From Bacteroidales bacterium UBA3810 (GTDB taxonomy: Bacteria > Bacteroidota > Bacteroidia > Bacteroidales > Paludibacteraceae), in the NCBI GenBank assembly GCA_002368645.1, contig DFEE01000003.1, positions 1-64,000 of the forward strand: a stretch of DNA of 64,000 nucleotides, given 5' to 3'. The translations under genes and the position numbers were made by a program. Under the pieces are notes generated by a model. It did no database searches. It worked only from the letters and a program-made list of their open reading frames with translations, and had not been told where the DNA came from. This document shows positions 57,877 to 64,000 of this stretch, one piece after another; positions within the stretch are counted from its first letter, which is position 1, and the number at the start of each line of letters is the position of its first letter.

Positions 57877-60818
57877 TAATCTGCGATTTTAGCAACCGCC
57901 TTGTTGCCGAAACCGTCAATATACATCTCCAGAGGCTTGTCGAGGCGGACATGACGGATAAGTTCCGTCTCTTCTACTGCCGGCAGGGCATTGAGGACGG
58001 ACTGGTCGTATTCATCCGTCAAGGGGCGTGCCCACGGATCGACATTCATATATCCGACATTGAAAGAGGTCATGTTCTGGAAGAAATGTGACCCCTGTGA
58101 CGGTTCGATGCGGAAGTCCGGCAGCGAGCACTCGGCTATCGCTTTCGCCTCGCTGATGTCACCCCATTGTACAGGCACGCCGAGCGTGGGAATCTGCGAC
58201 CCCCAACGGCCGTAACCGATAAGCAGATACTGCCGCCCCTCCTGACGGAGGCGTGCGTTCCACTCGCGGAGAGTAGCCGCCATCTCACGCGTGCGAAGGA
58301 CATCGAAGGCCTCTTTACGGAGATAGATAATATCGGTTATATCGTCTATCTTACCTACTCCAAGCGCATTGCCGGAACGCAGGAAAGCTCCGTTTTCATC
58401 GACCTTTTCCCACTCCACCTTGGCGTTCAAAGAGTCCGCTGAAATCGGGCGGATCTGCAGTACATGGAATATCTGGGGCTCGTGCTCCAGATTGACGGCG
58501 AACTCAATCTCCACGGGGGTCTTGATCTCCTCACGCGCGATGTCAAGGAGCGTGCGGATGATCTCTGCCAGCGGGAAGGTGTTGAACTTGAGTTGCGGCG
58601 CGAAAGTAATGACGCGCGGTCCTTCGGGGTAGCATGAATCCACCAGCCGCATGTTCTCGCGGTCGTAGGTGGAGGCAATGAGTTTGAGGGACTCAAACTG
58701 TCCGCATTCATGTATCGGTATGCGCTCCAGATTGACGGCATCATCTATGGAAGTCTTGAATTTCTCGGGGCTGAGCGAGAGTGCCAGCATGGATTGTTGG
58801 GTCTCACGCATCGCCAGATCCACCGTCGAAGTCTGCATTACGTTCTTCGGGTACTTCGGAGAGAAACGCAGTACTTGTTCGCCATCCACCACCGCCTTCC
58901 CGAGTCCATACGCAATCTTGACGATACCGTCTTCTGGTTTTTCCTTGCCCACCGGATAGAAATTGATGCTTCTCGCCACGCCGGAGATGACAGGGAAATA
59001 GTAGTTTCCTTCGGTTTCACCGCATACTTCCTGCAGGACAATCGCCATTTTCTCTTCGGACGGCAGATTGCCGGTGGAGATGATGTATCCTCTGGAAGCG
59101 GCAAAATAAACGGACGCATAGACCGACTTGATGGCTTTGGTGAGCATACGCAACTGCTGGTCCTCGTTCTCCGTATGCGGGATCATATAGGTGCTATAGA
59201 CTCCGGCGAAAGGCTGGTAGTACGAGTCCTCGAGTTTGGAGGAAGAGCGGATAGCCAACGGGCGCTTGGTAGCGCGTATAAAATGGCGTAACGCTTCTAT
59301 CAGTTCGTGGGTCAAACCCGCAGAGACGAACTCCGAGAGCAATTCCTCATCCGTCAAATCGGCATTGATGACGTATTGAAGACCGTTATCGTGTATGAAC
59401 TTATCGAAATAATCGGTCGTAATGACCATCGTCCGCGGGACAAGAATACGGATATTCTCCCATCGGTCGAACAAATCATGCTTTTGAAGCATGTGGTTGA
59501 GGAAGGCGAGTCCGCGCGCCTTACCTCCCATCGGACCGTCTCCGCAGCGCGAGAAATAAATCGTGCTGTTATAAGTAGCGGGATCGTATTTGGCTACCAC
59601 TCCCAATGCCTGGTTGATACGGTAGTCGTGGATGAGACGGATATTGGTCTGGCGGATGTTCTCTATGTCCGCCTCGTCCTGTATGGTGAGTTCGTGCACC
59701 TTGCGTCCGATGGCGAACAGACCGCGGGCAAAGAGCCATTTGGAGAGATAGTTATTGTCACTCAGACGGCGGAAAGCAGCCGGTGAAATCGAGGATATTA
59801 TGCGTTCAAAGCCCTCAAGGTCCGTAGCGCGGTCTGTCACTCTGCCCGTTCGCGGATCACGTACGATGAAATCGCCGAAACCGAACTCCCGCTCGATGTA
59901 GTCACTTACTTCCTGAGTCAGCGTCTTGGATTTTTTGACAACAAAGCCCACATTGAGTTTGCGTGCCACCGTTTTCATCGACTCCTGCGAAGATTGCATA
60001 AGGAAGGGCATAGTGGGGTTATCTTCCCGAATTAATCGGCACAAATCGACACCTGCATCCAGTTTCTCCGCCGAAGAAGGTTCGCCTTTATGCACCACAA
60101 ATCCCACATCGGAGATGACGCCGAGCATGTTCTTACCGTAACGGTTGTACAGTTCGACCGCTTCGTCATAGCAGGTAGCCATCAGCACTTTGGGGCGCGC
60201 ACGCTTGCGGAGCAGTTGCTGCTTCTCGTTGAGTGCGTCGCGGATGGCAATGGAGTTCTGCTGTAGAACCAGCTTGTATAGCAGCGGCAGGTACGTGGAG
60301 TAATAGCGCACGGAGTCCTCCACCAACAAGATCGCCCGCACGCCCTCGGAGAGAATATCGTGCTCGGCGTTCAGGCGGTCCTCGATCAGTTTGATGATAG
60401 CAATAATGAGATCGGTAGAGTTATTCCAACTGAAGAGATAGTCGATATTCGACTTATCGTGCTGCTCCACGCGGCGGTACACCTCTTTGGAGAAAGACGA
60501 AAGGACTACTATCGGACATTCGGGCAGACGCTGTTTGGCCTCTGCGGCAAAATCCCACACCTCGTTACCTCCGGCACTATAGACGACGAGAATGAGATCA
60601 AAAGAGTTGTCCGGTTTGATTAACTCCAGGGCTTCGGCAGTCGTTTCCGCACGGGTGATAGCCGGCGGATTAGAGAGGTTCAACTCCGCATACTCCTGCG
60701 CGATCTGCACGTCTATACGTCCGTCCTCCTCCAGCGCAAAGCTGTCGTAGTTGTTGCACACGAGCAGTATGCGCCGTACGCGCCGCTCCATTAATGATGT
60801 ATAGGTGTTTACCCGCAT
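57876..60818 (-). CDS. Receiver-like domain plus PEP/pyruvate-binding domain protein
   Basis: This 980-residue cytoplasmic protein has an N-terminal part with two receiver-like segments (RRILLVCNNYDSFALEEDGR, then VRAILLVEDSVRYYSTYLP near residue 155 and VISDVGFV near 235). The C-terminal half is a PEP/pyruvate-dikinase ATP-grasp domain: GPMGGKARGLAFL (about 425), RPLAIRSSSKLEDS (about 520) and IEFAVNLEHEPQIFHVLQIRP near 785. It lacks the phospho-His swivelling and PEP-binding domains, so it cannot be a complete PEP synthase. It may sense or phosphorylate. The first gene of a coupled pair. Confidence 0.75.
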   Translation of the reverse strand: MRVNTYTSLMERRVRRILLVCNNYDSFALEEDGRIDVQIAQEYAELNLSNPPAITRAETTAEALELIKPDNSFDLILVVYSAGGNEVWDFAAEAKQRLPECPIVVLSSFSKEVYRRVEQHDKSNIDYLFSWNNSTDLIIAIIKLIEDRLNAEHDILSEGVRAILLVEDSVRYYSTYLPLLYKLVLQQNSIAIRDALNEKQQLLRKRARPKVLMATCYDEAVELYNRYGKNMLGVISDVGFVVHKGEPSSAEKLDAGVDLCRLIREDNPTMPFLMQSSQESMKTVARKLNVGFVVKKSKTLTQEVSDYIEREFGFGDFIVRDPRTGRVTDRATDLEGFERIISSISPAAFRRLSDNNYLSKWLFARGLFAIGRKVHELTIQDEADIENIRQTNIRLIHDYRINQALGVVAKYDPATYNSTIYFSRCGDGPMGGKARGLAFLNHMLQKHDLFDRWENIRILVPRTMVITTDYFDKFIHDNGLQYVINADLTDEELLSEFVSAGLTHELIEALRHFIRATKRPLAIRSSSKLEDSYYQPFAGVYSTYMIPHTENEDQQLRMLTKAIKSVYASVYFAASRGYIISTGNLPSEEKMAIVLQEVCGETEGNYYFPVISGVARSINFYPVGKEKPEDGIVKIAYGLGKAVVDGEQVLRFSPKYPKNVMQTSTVDLAMRETQQSMLALSLSPEKFKTSIDDAVNLERIPIHECGQFESLKLIASTYDRENMRLVDSCYPEGPRVITFAPQLKFNTFPLAEIIRTLLDIAREEIKTPVEIEFAVNLEHEPQIFHVLQIRPISADSLNAKVEWEKVDENGAFLRSGNALGVGKIDDITDIIYLRKEAFDVLRTREMAATLREWNARLRQEGRQYLLIGYGRWGSQIPTLGVPVQWGDISEAKAIAECSLPDFRIEPSQGSHFFQNMTSFNVGYMNVDPWARPLTDEYDQSVLNALPAVEETELIRHVRLDKPLEMYIDGFGNKAVAKIAD

Positions 60819-60841
60819 TTTCTCCCGTTGTTGTTTCGATT

Positions 60842-60885
60842 CGATTACGTCTCGTTTACGTGTCGTTTACGTCTCGTTTACGTGT
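60842..60885. repeat. Period-11 array between gdhA and the PEP/pyruvate-binding gene
   Basis: Units cgattacgtct, cgtttacgtgt, cgtttacgtct, cgtttacgtgt. The reverse complement (acgtaaacgag, acacgtaaacg) matches units at 15722-15765. Confidence 0.7.
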
Positions 60886-60889
60886 TTAT

Positions 60890-60950
60890 ACTAATCCTTG
60901 CTCGATTGCTAAAGCACCTTCTCACAAGTATTAAACTAATCCTTGCTCGA
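60890..60950. repeat. 16-bp direct repeat at the gdhA 3' end
   Basis: ACTAATCCTTGCTCGA occurs at 60890-60905 and at 60935-60950; the second copy holds the last codons of gdhA. It looks like a small slippage or duplication event. Confidence 0.6.
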
Positions 60951-62307
60951 CCATGGCGTTGGCCACTTTCATAAAGCCGGCGATGTTGGCGCCTTTGACG
61001 TAGTTGATGTACGGTTTGCCGTCCGGTCCGAGATTGTCGGGTTCGGTGCCGTACTTGAGACAAGCAGCGTGGATGTCCGCCATGATGGTGCGGAGTCGTG
61101 CATCCACCTCTTCTGCCGTCCATTTGAGGCGCATGGAGTTCTGGGTCATCTCCAGACCGGAAGTGGCTACACCTCCGGCGTTGGATGCCTTACCCGGACT
61201 ATAGAGAATCTTAGCTCCCTGGAAGATTGCGATGGCTTCGGGCGTGGAAGGCATGTTAGCACCTTCGGTAACGCAGAAACAACCGTTTTTAACGAGGATT
61301 TCCGCATCGGCTTTCTCTATCTCGTTCTGCGTCGCGCACGGCATAGCGATGTCGCAGGGGATACGCCACGGACGCTCGTTCTCGAAGTATTTCGCCTGCG
61401 GATATTTGGTCACGTACTCTTTGATACGCCCGCGGCGGACGTTCTTGAGCTCGAATACATAGTTCAGTTTCTCCTCGTTGAGTCCCTCCTCGTCGTAGAT
61501 AAACCCGTTGGAATCGGAGAGAGTGAGCACTTTGGCACCCAGACGCATTGCTTTCTGCGCAGCAAACTGCGCTACGTTTCCGGCGCCGGAGATGCAGACG
61601 CGCTTGCCCTCAAAACTCTCGCCCCGTGTTGCTAACATCGCCTCTGCGAAATAGCAAGCTCCGTAACCCGTCGCCTCCGGACGCATGAGACTGCCGCCCC
61701 ACATCTGGCCTTTTCCGGTCAGCGTACCCGTGAACTCGTCACGCAGCCGCTTGTACTGGCCGAACATATAACCTATCTCGCGTCCGCCTACGCCGATGTC
61801 GCCTGCCGGCACGTCGGTGTCAGCCCCTATATGACGCTGGAGTTCTGTCATAAAACTCTGGCAGAAACGCATCACTTCCGCGTCGCTTTTTCCTCTCGGC
61901 GAGAAGTCCGAACCGCCCTTGGCACCGCCCATCGGGAGCGTCGTCAGCGCGTTCTTGAAGGTCTGCTCGAAGGCGAGGAACTTCATAATGGACAGATTGA
62001 CAGAGGCATGGAAACGGATACCGCCTTTGTACGGACCGATGGCGCTGTTCATCTGCACGCGGAAACCGCGGTTGATCTGCACTTCGCCCTGGTCGTCCAT
62101 CCACGGCACACGGAACATGATCACGCGTTCGGGCTCCACGATACGCTCCATCACTTTCTGCTCGCGCAGATACGGATACGCCATAATCATCGGAGCCACC
62201 GACTCCACTACTTCTTTTACTGCCTGGTGAAACTCGTTCTCACCGGGGTTTTTGGCGATCAATTCAGCCATAAATTGATCCACGTACGCTTTTGTTTGTT
62301 TGTCCAT
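60931..62307 (-). CDS. gdhA: NADP-type glutamate dehydrogenase
   Basis: This 458-residue hexameric enzyme makes glutamate from 2-oxoglutarate and ammonia. Seen are YKGGIRFHASVN (Lys104 binding), the catalytic Lys140 in PMGGAKGGSDFS, RPEATGYG, and the nucleotide motif ISGAGNVAQFAAQKA (about 240). The acidic/serine context (SDSNGF) suits NADP or mixed use. Length and the conserved start MDKQTKAYVDQFM are normal. It has its own promoter, divergent from lysS. Confidence 0.94.
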   Translation of the reverse strand: MDKQTKAYVDQFMAELIAKNPGENEFHQAVKEVVESVAPMIMAYPYLREQKVMERIVEPERVIMFRVPWMDDQGEVQINRGFRVQMNSAIGPYKGGIRFHASVNLSIMKFLAFEQTFKNALTTLPMGGAKGGSDFSPRGKSDAEVMRFCQSFMTELQRHIGADTDVPAGDIGVGGREIGYMFGQYKRLRDEFTGTLTGKGQMWGGSLMRPEATGYGACYFAEAMLATRGESFEGKRVCISGAGNVAQFAAQKAMRLGAKVLTLSDSNGFIYDEEGLNEEKLNYVFELKNVRRGRIKEYVTKYPQAKYFENERPWRIPCDIAMPCATQNEIEKADAEILVKNGCFCVTEGANMPSTPEAIAIFQGAKILYSPGKASNAGGVATSGLEMTQNSMRLKWTAEEVDARLRTIMADIHAACLKYGTEPDNLGPDGKPYINYVKGANIAGFMKVANAMVEQGLV

Positions 62308-62381
62308 AAGACTAATACTTTTGTGGTTTAACGATTTGTGATTCGCATTTTGTACCTTTTACGGCAAACTAAAATCGGGCA

Positions 62382-62412
62382 CAAAAGTACAAAAAAAATC
62401 TCATATACGCAA
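62382..62412 (-). promoter_or_regulatory. Promoter for gdhA
   Basis: Minus strand: TACTTTTG at 62382-62389 and TTG (TTGCGTATATG) at 62410-62412, 20 bases apart. Confidence 0.75.
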
Positions 62413-62438
62413 GCGCGTGTACATTTTTTATAAAAAAA

Positions 62439-62470
62439 TTTGCGTATGTGGAAAAAATGTATTACCTTTG
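62439..62470 (+). promoter_or_regulatory. Promoter for lysS
   Basis: TTTG (TTTGCGTATG) at 62439-62442, 20 bases, TACCTTTG at 62463-62470. The leader to the ATG at 62545 is about 70 bases. Confidence 0.75.
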
Positions 62471-62544
62471 CACCGAAAATGGGTACTATGCGCCAAAACG
62501 CACATAATGCCTTAAAAACAGGACTAAATATAATAAAAAAGATA

Positions 62545-64000
62545 ATGGAAAATTTAAGCGAACAAGAACAAGTGCGGAGGCAGAGCCTGCAGACGATGCG
62601 CGAGATGGGTATTGATCCCTACCCTGCCGCCGAGTATGTAGTAACAGGGTATTCAACGGATATCAAGAAGGGGTTTGTGGATGAGCCGTCAGCTCTCAGC
62701 AATCAGCAATCAGACAAGGAATGGCACACGGGTGACGAAGTGCGTATTGCGGGTCGTCTGATGAGCAAACGTATCATGGGCAAGGCTTCTTTCATTGAGA
62801 TCCAGGACTCCAAGGGACGTATCCAGGTGTATGTGAGCAGGGACGATATACAGGAGGCTGTCGCCGAGGGCGAACAAGCAACGACCGTGGAGCAGCAGAT
62901 GTACAACGTGGTCTTCAAGAAACTGCTGGATATCGGCGATTTCATCGGCATTGAGGGTTTCGTCTTCCGTACGCAGATGGGCGAGATTTCCGTACACGCC
63001 AAGAAACTGACGGTACTCGCCAAATCGCTCCGTCCGCTGCCGATTGTCAAATACAAAGACGGCGTGGCATACGACGGCTTCAACGACCCTGAACAGCGTT
63101 ACCGCCAGCGCTATGTGGACCTCGTGGTCAACGACGGTGTCAAGGACACCTTCCTCAAACGCGCTACTATTCTGCGCACGATGCGTCAGGTGTTTGACGA
63201 GGCGGGCTACACCGAGGTGGAGACCCCTATTCTGCAGCAGATAGCCGGCGGCGCTTCCGCCCGTCCGTTCATTACCCATCATAACTCGCTCGACGTGGAC
63301 ATGTACCTCCGTATCGCGACGGAGCTGTATCTGAAACGGCTGATTGTAGGCGGTTTCGAGGGCGTATACGAAATCGGCCGTAACTTCCGCAACGAAGGCA
63401 TGGACCGCAGCCACAACCCCGAGTTCACCTGCATGGAGCTGTATGTGCAATACAAGGACTACAACTGGATGATGGGCTTCACGGAGCAGCTGTTGGAGAA
63501 GATCGCCATCGCTGTCAACGGCACCACCAAAGTCAAAGTAGGCGAGAACGAGATTGATTTCAAAGCGCCGTACAGAAGGCTGCCTATCCTCGATGCCATC
63601 AAGGAAAAAACAGGTCTGGACCTCGCTTCCATGGACGAAGAAGCCATCCGCGCAGAGGCAAAGAAACTCGGCGTAGAAGATACCGAACACATGGGTAAGG
63701 GTAAGCTGATTGACGAGATCTTCGGCGAGACCTGCGAGGGCACGTTCATTCAGCCGACTTTCATCACCGACTACCCAGTCGAGATGTCCCCGCTGACCAA
63801 GATGCACCGCTCCAAACCCGGTCTAACCGAGCGTTTCGAGCTCATGGTGAACGGCAAAGAGTTAGCCAATGCCTACTCCGAGCTCAACGATCCGATCGAC
63901 CAATACAACCGCTTCGTAGAGCAGATGAAACTTGCCGACAAGGGCGACGACGAGGCAATGGTGATTGACCACGATTTCATGCGCGCACTGGAATACGGCA
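62545..64000 (+). CDS. lysS: Lysyl-tRNA synthetase, class II (5' part)
   Basis: This gene runs off the window; 485 codons are seen of about 500-580. The N-terminal OB anticodon-binding domain is seen (VRIAGRLMSKRIMGKASFIE, then IQDSKGRIQVYV), then class II motif 1 and RNFRNEGMDRSHNPEFTCME (motif 2). It charges tRNA-Lys. Before the OB domain, SALSNQQSDKEW is encoded by a period-7 array and is not part of the usual enzyme. The start at 62545 (MENLSEQEQVRRQSLQTMRE) agrees with the family opening. Confidence 0.95.
   Translation, partial: MENLSEQEQVRRQSLQTMREMGIDPYPAAEYVVTGYSTDIKKGFVDEPSALSNQQSDKEWHTGDEVRIAGRLMSKRIMGKASFIEIQDSKGRIQVYVSRDDIQEAVAEGEQATTVEQQMYNVVFKKLLDIGDFIGIEGFVFRTQMGEISVHAKKLTVLAKSLRPLPIVKYKDGVAYDGFNDPEQRYRQRYVDLVVNDGVKDTFLKRATILRTMRQVFDEAGYTEVETPILQQIAGGASARPFITHHNSLDVDMYLRIATELYLKRLIVGGFEGVYEIGRNFRNEGMDRSHNPEFTCMELYVQYKDYNWMMGFTEQLLEKIAIAVNGTTKVKVGENEIDFKAPYRRLPILDAIKEKTGLDLASMDEEAIRAEAKKLGVEDTEHMGKGKLIDEIFGETCEGTFIQPTFITDYPVEMSPLTKMHRSKPGLTERFELMVNGKELANAYSELNDPIDQYNRFVEQMKLADKGDDEAMVIDHDFMRALEYG
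62688..62719. repeat. Period-7 array inside lysS
   Basis: Units cgtcagc, tctcagc, aatcagc, aatcaga encode PSALSNQQSDK between the N-terminal helix and the OB domain. Confidence 0.6.

Noticed and set aside
7602..60885. CRISPR array interpretation of the tandem repeats
   Set aside because: Units are 7-11 bases with no spacers, and no cas genes are present.
62710..63807. A 365-codon minus-strand open frame opposite lysS
   Set aside because: Antisense shadow; the plus strand encodes class II synthetase motifs.
1..64000. tRNA and rRNA genes
   Set aside because: I found no cloverleaf with a T-loop core (GTTCRANNC) in a proper stem context and no rRNA-like conserved stretches.
1..64000. Insertion sequences or transposases
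   Set aside because: No transposase-like ORF is present; the only clear long repeat is the 94-bp promoter duplication.

Overview
The window is from a Bacteroidales chromosome, in a lineage with a type IX secretion system (T9SS). Evidence: at least ten promoters of the Bacteroidetes form (TTG or TTTG, 20 bases, TAnnTTTG), a gliding-motility-type C-terminal domain protein, two secreted nucleases with matching short C-terminal sorting tails, FadL-like and Wzi-like outer-membrane proteins, an OmpH chaperone, and a DUF2723 protein. No rRNA, tRNA or CRISPR array was recognised.

Layout. (1) 1-14.7 kb is mostly minus-strand housekeeping: tandem endonuclease I lipid-free exported nucleases, lpd, an MFS carrier and a C_GCAxxG_C_C redox protein; then Lrp/AsnC, trpS, a lipoprotein and an outer-membrane barrel; then DUF2723, a CobW GTPase and a thioesterase coupled by ATGA overlaps. 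(2) 14.9-35.1 kb is a plus-strand capsule/exopolysaccharide locus. It makes UDP-glucuronate, makes and activates 2-aminoethylphosphonate (aepX, aepY, aepZ and a LicC-like nucleotidyltransferase), carries flippase, polymerase and glycosyltransferases plus a TagB/TagF-like transferase, then a self-contained acyl module (two ACPs, reductase, KAS III, ligase) with O-acyltransferases, and ends with a PglC-type initiating phosphoglycosyltransferase. Its base composition is much more AT-rich than the flanks and changes in blocks, which suggests assembly by transfer. (3) 35.2-46.6 kb is a long minus-strand run from mnmE through OmpH, Wzi-like, a carboxyltransferase, serC, serA, a T9SS cargo and an M3 peptidase, closed by a strong bidirectional terminator. 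(4) 46.6-55.9 kb is an accessory, defence-like island: a candidate structured RNA, an AAA ATPase lying between two copies of a 94-bp promoter segment, a truncated HipA-like gene with a DUF3037-like partner, a large HD-GHKL ATPase, a highly structured intergenic region, and an EcoRI-type methyltransferase followed by a DUF262-HNH nuclease and an unknown protein. (5) 55.9-64 kb returns to core genes: a Ca/Na exchanger with a 36-residue membrane peptide, a REC-PEP/pyruvate-binding fusion protein, gdhA and the start of lysS.

The signal least explained by ordinary annotation is a set of short tandem arrays with strict periods of 7, 8 or 11 bases. Period-7 arrays lie inside conserved genes (lpd, an O-methyltransferase, DUF2723 three times, a Wzi-like gene, mnmE, lysS), always in frame. 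Period-8 and period-11 arrays fill spacers between genes. Other points to examine are the proposed CMP-aminoethylphosphonate transferase, the HD-GHKL protein with its structured neighbour, and the promoter-plus-terminator RNA upstream of mnmE.
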